DNA of 64,000 nucleotides from Streptomyces sp. HD. GTDB lineage: Bacteria > Actinomycetota > Actinomycetes > Streptomycetales > Streptomycetaceae. Both the position numbers and the translations under genes were made by a program. How positions within the stretch are numbered: the first letter of the stretch is position 1; every line of letters starts with the position of its first letter. The notes under the pieces are model-generated. The model had not been told where the DNA came from. It saw only the letters and a program-made list of their open reading frames with translations, and did not search any database. Of the stretch, positions 30,101 to 35,263 are shown piece by piece. The stretch covers positions 1 through 64,000 of the forward strand of contig NZ_JAQMYP010000039.1 of NCBI RefSeq assembly GCF_028369295.1, given 5' to 3'.

Positions 30101-30576
30101 TGCAGGAAGGCGAGGTCCTGTGGGTGCCGCGCGGGCAGCGAGCGCAACGGGCGGGCGTCGCGCAGCGCCCCCAGCCGCAGGGCACGCACCGGCGCCGGGA
30201 ACTCGCCGAGCAGGGTTTCGGTGGAGTCGTCCACCAGGACGGCGGGCCTGCCGAGGAACTCCCACACCGGTCCCGCCCGACCCGCCTCCGGAGCGAGCGG
30301 CACGGGCACGAGCCCCGCCGCCAGGGCGCCCCAGAACATCGGCTGAAAGTCCTCACCGAGCCCGGCGAGCAGCGGGACGGGCGTACCGGGCTCGACGCCC
30401 GCCGCACGCAGGCCCCCCGCCACGCGCAGGGCGTCGTCGTGGAGTTCGGCGAAGGTGACGGTGTGTTCGCTGCCGTCTCCTCGGACATGGACGACGACCT
30501 GCTCCGGGGTCTCCTCGGCGGCGTGCAGCAGGATGTCGAGGAGCGTGGAGGCGGTGCGGCGCCCGGGAGTCGGCAT
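18073..30576 (-). CDS. FAAL-PKS-NRPS megasynthase with C-terminal acyl-ACP-reductase-like domain
   Basis: A 4167-residue single-chain assembly line; start is ATG 30576 with GAAAGGAAG upstream. Domains by approximate residue: fatty acyl-AMP ligase 1-560 (FSSGSTGAPKG near 158); ACP 580-650 (LGGSSLK); KS 686-1105 with DTACSS, EAHGTGT and KANIGHL all intact; AT 1198-1475 with GHSVGE and HAFH, indicating malonyl-CoA; KR 1585-2040 (TGGAGGLG, YAAAN) with a Gly/Glu insertion; ACP 2085-2155 (LGLDSL); C 2185-2620 (HHSAADG); A 2655-3175 (FTSGSTGRPKA, FDASV); PCP 3195-3262 (LGGDSI); a second C 3303-3748 (HHLIGDG); then a Rossmann domain 3774-4150 (VVGCGSIGTS near 3925, Cys4087). There is no thioesterase and no SDR-type reductase. 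The predicted product is a 3-hydroxy fatty acyl amino acid released as an aldehyde. The SARP gene lies 117 bases upstream on the same strand. Confidence 0.93.
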   Translation of the reverse strand: MPTPGRRTASTLLDILLHAAEETPEQVVVHVRGDGSEHTVTFAELHDDALRVAGGLRAAGVEPGTPVPLLAGLGEDFQPMFWGALAAGLVPVPLAPEAGRAGPVWEFLGRPAVLVDDSTETLLGEFPAPVRALRLGALRDARPLRSLPARHPQDLAFLQFSSGSTGAPKGVELTHEAVLANLRQIHAATAVTSDDVVATWMPYFHDMGLIGTHLVPMAARLKQVRLEPLTFAKRPARWLEAVARHRATLLSAANFALALAVRRVPGSTWAGLDLSCVRLMLVGAEPIAPRVWREFGAKAGAAGLDARAMLPVYGLAEATLAVTVPPLGEIAEPRALDRAALSRGRAVASEPGAEAVELMDVGRAVPDCEIRVTDDSGAPLGDRRVGHIEVRGPQVARGYHRAPGAESNADADAFSARGWLRTGDLGFLDEGRLCVTGRHKDVVFAGGRTFHAPDLEETAATTPGLPEGTVAAIGSTDPDTGGDRVVVFVQWARPALATALPVLDTVAARVREALGHDDVRVLPLPPGAFPRTTSGKLRRALMRARFEAGAYAAVEERLSAGRAGAEPARGEEGGAQGAAVPRSRRDVEEAVRGIWARTLELPPADIDRNDRFFALGGSSLKAMAVLAGIEDAFSVKVEPRVLRDHDTVAALAGHVLGLRTDLDGASAGLRREERTDAGRVASGETTEKRPVAVLGMACRFPGAQNPEDFWELLGSGRDTVTAVPDGRWESAPGTPGLFGSFLPEPAHFDAAFFGLDDDEARATDPQARIFLELAHEALERAGYAGPRRTGRRIGVFAAVGDSGYREILAAATDGDLAAHRGALTGNLPNLIAARLSQTLDLDGPALAVDTACSSALVALHLARRSLQSGECDIAVVGGVQLALTPTGHRLLARAGALSPTGSSRPFGASADGIVPGEGGAALVLGRLDDALRDGDPVLALVRGTAVNNDGRSLSLLAPNPRTQREVITRAYDECGIDPDSVSYVEAHGTGTPVGDPIEAQSLGHAFPPRTDGLPRLLGSVKANIGHLLNAAGMPGLVKTVLALQHRRIPPSPNSAPPAPYLERVAPGFELVTEQREWRTAGPLIAGVNAFGFGGTNAHAVLEEAPPVRTPSASPSADGPHLLTLSAHSAEALRSAVNDLATYVRTHPELHEADICATADTARDSGPHRLAVVADGDLADRLAAVRTADFSVARSRPRTVFLLPGQGAQRPGQGRALYRAAPVFREVLDEASSLTGPVLGRSLADWCLDPRTDPGELARTEVAQPLLVAFGVGLARQLGEWGLAADAVAGHSVGEIAAACVSGALSLAEAVGFAAERGRLVGDLALPGAMAAVRGDEDTVAEFVSAAGGSLSVAAVNGPEQVVISGTEDAVERALAELAVRGVAARRLRVSHAFHSPLLEPVLDPLHDAAKALTVKPGAVPMLSTVTGEWRPGLTPDYWQAHAVRPVRFGAAVGRLLDEGYDTFLELGPGSTLGGAVRAVAGARGALDVAVLTTGLSSESGPEGEPAGARVLLETAGRLWARGAVLDRAVLGRTRVDGAVPDRAVLDRSAVLDRWAGVVGRPRVPLPTYPFRRRRHWPRRTGAVAVVRRLDWRDAPLTSAAGPRVVRLIGAARPLGRALAERLVGRGVTVLGEGGADGPVAASADTVVWLGGEEGAGDGSRERVDAATDAAVTSLRPVLDVLAADCTRLLAVTEDAYVTGSTSTEQARPAQALLHGFTPALAQEHPGLAARSVDLSSRDTLDARADALERELWSVHEPGAEGAFAWRSGVRLSRTPADVSDVLDVPDVPAVLEALPPDGTYLITGGAGGLGSALARDLAGRGACELILTGRSDTAPDDLLVELRAQGARARYHAADVSDEAAVEALFATLPPLDGVFHAAGTVRPGTLRAKTAAAKGGENGRENGGEEAGGTGGGTGGEEAGGNGGEIERVLAAKVRGTVVLAEALRRHGQAPAVCVVFSSLSSVLPDLAGALGDYAAANAFLDAYAAAERAAGRPWQAIGFGPVSDAGLAAGAPALARLRDRGLSPMTTRAAIAALRVAVASDAAHLLVTSPAPSTPMTPSPSLPPAPPSTPVTRSETPAPAIAVKANPPGDVHVMDLVRRMLAEALHRTPEDIGDDEQFLGLGLDSLTAVDLARRLETELGLPLPATLLFEYRTIGELTTHLSRQTPTAPHAARAAHRGQVDTPRPLTPLQRAFLTTEALYEGVTAYGYLRQTVRGPLDPELLGRALAHLAARHPMLRLRVTTDGTPPRQYVAPADPTHSAPHWYEVHEPDAVAPPLPDLEQRLYNRPFDLTTEGPVRAVLVRDRLDAHLAHLLLVVHHSAADGYSLKILCEELWSLYTSLTEGKPLQLATPHAEFDDYANLLTTDRQSPAFTRDQQYWRDRIAEHTTSATAPAFPYDGDPEALPEPPLTHHQTTVDATLTAALRELAARHEVSLFHLLLAVYGRCLARWSGQRDVAVNVARARREAPLPGIDRLVGPLADTLPVFATVDPDEPVTTLARRLRRIWHEAESHATLASPDIAALLPASGPAPRTVAPAGFSFARFPVSQGRDWPVTVSPTAAATASAATRLGLLCWESDTALRLSWNHPAHLFRSATVERLAEEYVGELRAATGQRPSGSGTSPVARPLRPPAPAPAVAAPLLPLQPPSPLPLTPGDDGIIERLHARFRATPTAVAINTGSTTLTYAELDHASATLAARLRATGVHPGDLVGLLTEPGADTVIGVVGVLRTGAGWVPLDAGHPMARLQDQVKRTGLGVVVCHTATHTTTCRLTGITPIATDDPSPPASPPSSASPPAQWPVRPPTPAAPDAIAYVIFTSGSTGRPKAVPITHRSMLNYLDWSLTTFGYAPGDHLAQTASVCFDASVRQLLAPLLAGATIHTLTRDLLRDPEALLDRIVNDRVTVWSSVPTLWERLLTAAETRVRQDGTPPDLSALRWVHVGGEALPAAHVRRWFDLLDSCGGQEHRVANLYGPTEATINATCHVIDTRPADEVRRLPIGRPVTGTELAVVTEDGRPCAPGEPGELLIAGTGLTPGYLGEPQLTAEAFVERDGRRWYRSGDRVRRTEDREDGALEFLGRLDSQVKVRGHRVEPGEVEAALLAHPDIARAAVLLVDGRLVAYVEPRPGADEPDPREVRGFLSRTLPPYMLPGRVHSIPAIPLTGTGKIDRNLLAREAEGTTGAAAPAGTPAGTPPATPTEHTLARIWSTLLGIPDVTREDDFFALGGDSIMVLELFARLRKELPAVPRPTALYTHRTLSALAAALDAAATEPTSLSDVGADVDADVDADVALDPDASSRSAQPMAPYPLTPSQRGFLLADTIDPGAGSGWLARFRLSGRLRHDVFQGAVDVLVARHPMLRTVFPAGARPPMQQELPDSLRLPVEAEPLAHPDLLQQRTAEEAQRRLEPWAWPLLRLRLFTLAPTEHVLLVHAHHLIGDGYSAALLARELLTVYDRLDRGLPHGLPPLDSSFRDHVALSAVHPHPSGPEAEDYRARLRAPYTRPVLRRPAAEEAGEQPAFHTTGFTLDAATTEGLRRLARDAQHTLYAPLLTAYYRALTELTGRRDLVLGLAVTGREESTADAHRVFGPFAEAVALRPTPSADGGSSTDQLAPFDDDLRRLGTETDLARAEGPSDVRTAAGLPIHAQFFFTFLDFTSLGSETGVAGAGAGAGAGAGAGAGGAGDGGLTLRTDESDTALAPPPVGTDVFLAVRPLADGEGGLRVTVRARAAALTPREVAGFAEGIQAQVRDALSEAEPAPAPVPAPAPVPAPARGRRPHLDAALVGYLPAPHHLAALAGLPAASPGLGREEIRALLFPDGRARLLEETGTPLGNSGFVALPVFADELASGGDLAARTARAVEHAASLGARCVSLAGMIPSLTGYGYDVLRETRTDAALTTGHATTTVAVVRTVRSALAATGRRLDELSLAVVGCGSIGTSSLRLLLATAPCPPARLLLCDLPGSRARLRQLAADLSAGHPVLPVEAAESGRTLPPEVYEADVIVTAVSGATALLDVGRLRPGTIVVDDSFPHCFDTARALERMSRDQDVLVVGGGLLAVDSTRPRLSEDLPSVASTGFATRSGILGTLASCRLESLLHAHLMDDGRPRNELPLIHGLVDLPRALAHWDAAEAAGVRTAPLHLLDRVLEGDGLPLRPPNANPAPDRGGWRCR
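19551..19592. repeat. Hexamer microsatellite (CGCCTG)x7 in megasynthase
   Basis: Seven exact CGCCTG units, in frame, encoding an Ala-Gly tract near residues 3660-3677 inside the last condensation domain. Length changes would be in-frame. Confidence 0.85.
24801..24895. repeat. Gly/Glu/Asn-rich repeat insertion in ketoreductase domain
   Basis: Imperfect repeats of CCACCGG and CCTCCTCGCCGCC units encode about 32 residues (GGEEAGG-type copies, residues about 1894-1926). They lie between the KR strand ending FHAAGTVRPG and the helix with VLAAKVRG, a surface position in the KR fold. Confidence 0.8.
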
Positions 30577-30693
30577 GCGCTTCCTTTCAGGTGGCGGCGG
30601 ACGGGGCCCGCGGCTGCGCCCTGCCGAAGTCCGGTGCCGGGCACGAGCGATTTCGATCATTCAGGGGTACGACCCCGAGTTTCGTCAAACAGT

Positions 30694-33081
30694 TCACGCG
30701 TGCTTCCCAAGGGCGTCGGCCAGGTCGGCAAGGTGTGCCGAGACCGGGCCCAGCGTGAGCAAACCGCTGCCGGCACCGGCCAGTTGGTTCGCCGCCGGGG
30801 TGAGCGCGGTGTGGGCGCGGGCCATGGACGGCCGGTCACCGAGGGCCAGTGCGGCTCGGGCGGTGAGGCACCACAGGGCCTCTTGGAGGAGGTCGCGGGG
30901 TGGGTCGGGCGTCGTATGGAGGGCTTCGGTGGCCTCGGCGTGGTGGCCTTGTTCGAGGAGGAGCAGAGGGTGTGCCCAGGGGGCGTACGGGCCCCAGTCC
31001 GTGTCGGCATCGGCGTGGGTGTCGGCATCGGCATCGGCGTGCAGAGGCTGTGCGTGGCGCAGGCGCAGGCAGAGGAGGGCGAGCGGGAGGAGGCCTTCGG
31101 TGAGGCCGGGCATGCCCGCGTCGTGGAGGAGGGTGGCCGCGCTGCGGTAGGCCGCCTCGACCTCCGTTGCCGGTGCCTGGCCGGTGACGTCCAGCCGCAG
31201 TGCGGCATACCACCCGGTGAACACGCCCACCAGCGGCCGTTCGTGACGTACGGCGAGTGCGTCCGCCGCGGCCGCATGGCGGTCCGCCGTGGTGAAGTCG
31301 CCGAGTGCGCTGCGAGCCTGGAGCCGGACGAGGTGGCCGAGGATCTCGAAGTTGGCCAGACCGTTGCGGGCCGAGAGCGCGACCAGCTCCGCACCGATCT
31401 CGTCACGGCGCGGCGCCAGCCCGGTGCGGTCGAAGCACTGCATGAAGGTTGCGTTGAGGGCGAACGCCAGCAGCACCGGATCGTCCAACCGACGGGCGAT
31501 CTCTTCGGCTTGGCGGGCGGCTTGGGAGGCACGGGCGTGGGCGGTGGCGTCGGCAGGTGGGGTGCTGGGGGTGTGCGGGGTGCCGCCGGCACGAGGGGTG
31601 TCGCGGGTGAGCGCGGCGCCGCGGGTGAGCGCGGTGCCATGGATGAGCGCGGTGCCGTGGGTATGCGGGGTGCGGCGAGTGTGCGGAGTGCCGCGCGACT
31701 CCAAGGCGATCGTGGCCAGCAGCCGGGCCCTGGCCGCCTCATGCCCGTGGCCCTGGCCCTCGCCTTGGCCTTGGCCTTGGCCTTGGCCTAGCGCATGCAG
31801 GGCGGTGAGGGTGCGCTCGGCCGCCGCGACCACGCGTGCCGCCTGTTCCGGGTCGTCCACGCGGGTCCAGATGGCCGGGACGTCGTAGGCGCCGATCACC
31901 CGGGCCGTCAGTTCCGCGTCGCCCAGCTCCTCCGCGGCCGCGATCGCCGCGACCCGGTGCTCGCGGGCGGCCAGCAGTCCGCTGCCTCCGGTCACGGCGA
32001 GGCTGCGCAACAGGCCGGTCGTCGACTCCAGGCGTGCCCGGGCGTCGGGCGCGACGGTGCGGTCATAGGCGGCGGCGACCTGCTCCCAGACCCGGCCCGC
32101 GGGGTTGTCCGGCTCATGGGCAGGGTGGTCCGACTCATGAGCGGGGTGGTCCAAGCCACGGCCGAGGGGGTCCTGCTCCTGGCCAAGGGGGTCCCGCTGG
32201 TCCTCCTCTTGGCCGAGGCGGTCCGACGGCTGACCGAGTCGATCCCGCGCCCGACCGACGCGGTCCGGCCGCTGGCCGAAGCGGTCCGGCTCCCGGCCAA
32301 GTCGATCCCGCGCCTGGTCCAGGTGGTCGGCCTGCCGCAGGATGTCCGTCTCCAGGGTGCGCAGTCGCGGGCCCGGGTCCACGCCCAGTTGCTCGGCCAG
32401 CAGCGCACGGGCGCGGCGCAGCACGTCCAGCGCGTCTGCCTGCTGGCCCGTGCGATACAGAGCCAGGGCCAGCAGCCGCCAGGCGTTCTCGCGCCAGGGA
32501 TGCTCGGCCGCGTGCGCGTGAAGGTCCGCTGCCGCCCGGTCGGCCAGGCCGAGGGACATCAGCGCCTCTGCACGCAGCTCCACGGCGTGCAGGCGCAGCT
32601 CGGCCAGTCGGCGGCTCTCGGCCCGGGCCCACGGCTGCTCCGCGAACTCCGCGTAGGCGGGGCCGCGCCACCGGCCGAGCGCCTCCTCCAGCCGTACGGC
32701 CACCTCCTTGGGCGGCAGCGCCGCGGCGTCCGCGACCGTCTGCTCGAACCGCCAGGCGTCGACCGCGTCCGTCGCGGCGCGCAGGGCGTAGCCCGGGCCC
32801 TCGGTGACCAGCAGCCGGGCCGGAGTGCGGGGCGGGCGGTCGGGCTCCAGGGCACGGCGCAGGGCGGCGACGAAGGTGCGCACCGCGCCCACGGCGTCGG
32901 CGGGCGGGTCGGTCCAGAGATCGTCGACGAGGCGGAGGACGGGCACGACGCGGCCCCGGGCAACGATCAGCCGCGCCAGCACCGACCGGTGTCGCGGCCC
33001 CTTCAGGGCGATCGCGTGCCCGTCCGCGTCCCAGGCCGTCACCGGTCCGAGCACACCGAAGTCAGGGCGCACGTCTGCCAC
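30694..33081 (-). CDS. SARP/AfsR-family transcriptional activator
   Basis: A 795-residue regulator. It has an OmpR-like winged helix in the first 95 residues (FGVLGPVTAWDADG, LKGPRHRSVLARLIVARG), a bacterial transcriptional activation domain about 100-250 (VDAWRFEQTVADAAAL, LGVDPGPRLRTLE), and a long TPR-like C-terminal half. Four low-complexity tracts interrupt it: DRxGQ-type repeats and HPAHE units after the BTAD, a GQGQGQG run, PHT/GTALT repeats and a DADADT run. There is no NB-ARC ATPase, unlike AfsR. The start is GTG 33081 (VADVRPDFG) with GGGAGGG upstream; the longer frame has an unrelated N-terminus. It lies directly upstream of the megasynthase on the same strand and is the likely pathway activator. 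Confidence 0.88.
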   Translation of the reverse strand: MADVRPDFGVLGPVTAWDADGHAIALKGPRHRSVLARLIVARGRVVPVLRLVDDLWTDPPADAVGAVRTFVAALRRALEPDRPPRTPARLLVTEGPGYALRAATDAVDAWRFEQTVADAAALPPKEVAVRLEEALGRWRGPAYAEFAEQPWARAESRRLAELRLHAVELRAEALMSLGLADRAAADLHAHAAEHPWRENAWRLLALALYRTGQQADALDVLRRARALLAEQLGVDPGPRLRTLETDILRQADHLDQARDRLGREPDRFGQRPDRVGRARDRLGQPSDRLGQEEDQRDPLGQEQDPLGRGLDHPAHESDHPAHEPDNPAGRVWEQVAAAYDRTVAPDARARLESTTGLLRSLAVTGGSGLLAAREHRVAAIAAAEELGDAELTARVIGAYDVPAIWTRVDDPEQAARVVAAAERTLTALHALGQGQGQGQGEGQGHGHEAARARLLATIALESRGTPHTRRTPHTHGTALIHGTALTRGAALTRDTPRAGGTPHTPSTPPADATAHARASQAARQAEEIARRLDDPVLLAFALNATFMQCFDRTGLAPRRDEIGAELVALSARNGLANFEILGHLVRLQARSALGDFTTADRHAAAADALAVRHERPLVGVFTGWYAALRLDVTGQAPATEVEAAYRSAATLLHDAGMPGLTEGLLPLALLCLRLRHAQPLHADADADTHADADTDWGPYAPWAHPLLLLEQGHHAEATEALHTTPDPPRDLLQEALWCLTARAALALGDRPSMARAHTALTPAANQLAGAGSGLLTLGPVSAHLADLADALGKHA

Positions 33082-33245
33082 CGCCCTCCCCCGTCGCGGG
33101 TCACCGGCCACCGACGGAATGTGCGGTCCGTGGCGATTCCACCATAGTCCGCGGCACCTCCGGCCGATCATGTCGGGCCGAGGTGCACCTCCGGTCACGG
33201 ACCGCGTCCACCCCGGTGATCACCACACGCACAGGAGAGCAGACC

Positions 33246-33500
33246 ATGTCCGACAAGGACGTCGAGCACAGCGACCGTCGCGATCACCCGCAAGTGCCCT
33301 GGGGGGTGCCGTCCGAAGGACTTCGCGTCGGAGGTGTTCGAGCCGCTTGCGCGGCCTGATCAGCGCCGATGGCAGGGCGAGTATCTGCGAGGGGTGCTGC
33401 TGGCCGGGCGGCGCAAGTCGGTGCAACCGATCGCCGCTCGCCCGGGTGAGGATGCAACCGGCCCGTGCGCCGGCTGTTGCCCGTATTGCCCGCCACGGAA
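33246..33500 (+). pseudogene. IS701-like transposase N-terminal remnant
   Basis: Reading from about 33312 gives KDFASEVFEPLARPDQRR, then WQGEYLRGVLLAGRRKS, matching the N-terminal pattern of IS701-family transposases (F..LxRxDQRRWxxxYxRGLLxxxGRKS). The match dies by about 33440. A 37-codon open frame at 33246 with a good AGGAGA site (MSDKDVEHSDRRDHP) leads into it in another frame. No terminal inverted repeats and no catalytic core are present, so this is a decayed fragment in the SARP/XRE intergenic space. The rest of 33082-33525 holds no gene I can support. Confidence 0.6.
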
Positions 33501-33525
33501 CCGGAACCCGTCCACTCTCCAGGCC

Positions 33526-34920
33526 CTAGACCTGGGCCACGAGCTTCTGTTCCCTCAGGAACTCGTGTACGGCCGGCGTGCGGCGGTGCTCGTTGAGTTT
33601 GGACAGAACGCGCTGGAAATAGACTTTCACCGGGTAGGACCGGGATTTTTTCAGCGCAGGGGGAATTCTTCTCGCCCATTGTATTGCCATGTCCATTTCT
33701 CCGGAGGTGGCATACGCCAAGGCGATGTGCGCATCACCGAACTCGACGTCACGCTGTGTGATCGCGGTTTCGGTGGGGTGGTCGTCGGGAGTGACATCGA
33801 AGAGTGGGAGCAGGTACTCCAGTGCTTTGGCCCGGTCGCCGAGATAGACATAGGCATTGCCGGCCTGGATGAGTATTGATTCGGGGGTCACCCAGTCGAC
33901 GCAGCTCGGATCGTCGTCGTGCGGGGATGCCGAGTGGAGGGTACGGGCTGCCTCGATATGACGCTCGACGGCTTCCCTGTCGCCCTGCAGTGCGCTGGCG
34001 AGGGCCCGTGTGATCGCGAAATGTGCCGACAGGCGGGGACTGGGGCGCGAATGAACGCAGAGCCGCTCGGCGGCGTCGACGAGGGCATGCGTACCGGCCA
34101 CATCGCGCAGATCGATCTTCTGCCTGGCCAGCAGGGTCAGCGCATACGCACCGAGTTGGGAGTCCCCTGCGGCGGCCGCTGCCCGCAGGCTGGCGATGTA
34201 GGACGACTGAGCGCGCATGTTGTCTCCCAGTTCGAACGCGCGCAGTCCGGAAAAGCTCGTGGCGTCTGCCGCCAGAGCCAGGAGGCGGGCACCGGTGACC
34301 TCGTCACAGGAGGCGCTACGGGCGAGATCGGAGATCGCCCGCTGTTCCGCGTCCGCCAGCGGCCATACGGCGCGGGCTCCGAGCGTCACCAGGAGATCAT
34401 GCAGCTGAAGCTGGCGCTGCTCCAGCAGGTCCACGATCGAACCGTCGATGCGCTGGTGACCGTCGGCGGGCTGCCATCGCGGGCCGGTTGCCGCCGCCAG
34501 CCAGGACGCGGCCAGGTCGGCGATGCCCTCTTCGCAGGACAGCGCCTGGTACCCCCTTTCCACCGGCCTGGACGTCGCCTTACCGGTACGGTCCAGGGCC
34601 TGGAGCGCCGTGTCGCAGGTCCAGGGTGCGGTGAGCAGCTCGGAATGGCCGGTGGCGGCAAAGAGCCAATCGGGCCAGCCGAGGCGCAGCACCTCCGCAC
34701 GCGGTATCCCGTGCACATGGGCCATGGCGAGCTGCGCCTTGGCTTCCGGTATCACTTTGCCGGATTCCCAGCGGGCGACTTTCTCCCGACGGGCTGCCAT
34801 GTTTCCGAATCCGAGTGCGGCATGGGTTTCCGCGACGAGTTGCGCGTATGCGCCATGCGTCAGGCCGGCTCCTTCGCGGAGCAGTGCAAGGGGGTGGCGG
34901 ACGGCTCGGTGGGAGTCCAT
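33526..34920 (-). CDS. XRE-type HTH regulator with TPR-like domain
   Basis: A 464-residue cytoplasmic protein. The N-terminal 70 residues form a lambda-repressor-like HTH variant (LREGAGLTHGAYAQLV, then RREKVARWESGKVIPEAK, where WE.G is the usual marker). From about residue 95 it is all-helical with tetratricopeptide-like repeats (SSYIASLRAAAAAGDSQLG, LARQKIDLRDVAGTHALVD, AYVYLGDRAKALEYL). This is the layout of many Streptomyces pathway or developmental regulators. It lies between the SARP and asnB genes on the same strand. A perfect TTGACA lies upstream (35073-35078). Ligand and targets are unknown. Confidence 0.85.
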   Translation of the reverse strand: MDSHRAVRHPLALLREGAGLTHGAYAQLVAETHAALGFGNMAARREKVARWESGKVIPEAKAQLAMAHVHGIPRAEVLRLGWPDWLFAATGHSELLTAPWTCDTALQALDRTGKATSRPVERGYQALSCEEGIADLAASWLAAATGPRWQPADGHQRIDGSIVDLLEQRQLQLHDLLVTLGARAVWPLADAEQRAISDLARSASCDEVTGARLLALAADATSFSGLRAFELGDNMRAQSSYIASLRAAAAAGDSQLGAYALTLLARQKIDLRDVAGTHALVDAAERLCVHSRPSPRLSAHFAITRALASALQGDREAVERHIEAARTLHSASPHDDDPSCVDWVTPESILIQAGNAYVYLGDRAKALEYLLPLFDVTPDDHPTETAITQRDVEFGDAHIALAYATSGEMDMAIQWARRIPPALKKSRSYPVKVYFQRVLSKLNEHRRTPAVHEFLREQKLVAQV

Positions 34921-35049
34921 GGTGCCTCGTGCTGTACGGGCACGCCCTGCCGTTCACCCGCTTTCTGCCTGCGGGAGGGGCCGGCGTGCGAAATGGACGA
35001 AGTAGCAGGTCGCTCGTGGGACGGGGCCTCGTGGTGGCGGGCTACCACA

Positions 35050-35097
35050 ATGGAAGAAATACCGCGAAGCGGTGTCAATGGCGTGAGAATTCTTCTC
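35050..35097 (-). promoter_or_regulatory. Possible promoter/operator of XRE gene in 343-base gap
   Basis: In the gap 34921-35263 the minus strand has a perfect TTGACA (35078-35073) with a weak TTCCAT 17 bases on (35055-35050). Just upstream is an inverted repeat GAGAA-TTC-TTCTC (35085-35097). The gap otherwise shows no gene; it also carries several GGTGACC copies near 35220-35260 after the asnB stop. Confidence 0.4.
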
Positions 35098-35263
35098 GTG
35101 GGCCGAGAGCGGCGCGCTGTTGGGTTGCCCGTCCCCCCGCACGCACATCGGCACTGTCGCCGACCAGGGAGTGTTCGGTGGGTGTGAAATTCACGCAATC
35201 GGTGTCGCGGACTCGGAGTGACCTTGCGGTCCGGTGACCTGGTGGCTCGGTGACCCGAGGCGG

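Noticed and set aside
25852..31791. Two very long plus-strand open frames opposite the megasynthase (909 and 1058 codons)
   Set aside because: Antisense shadows of the megasynthase and SARP; no domains, no ribosome-binding sites.
33334..33879. Plus-strand ORF after the transposase remnant as a complete gene
   Set aside because: Only its first 35-40 residues resemble a transposase; the rest is antisense to the XRE regulator.
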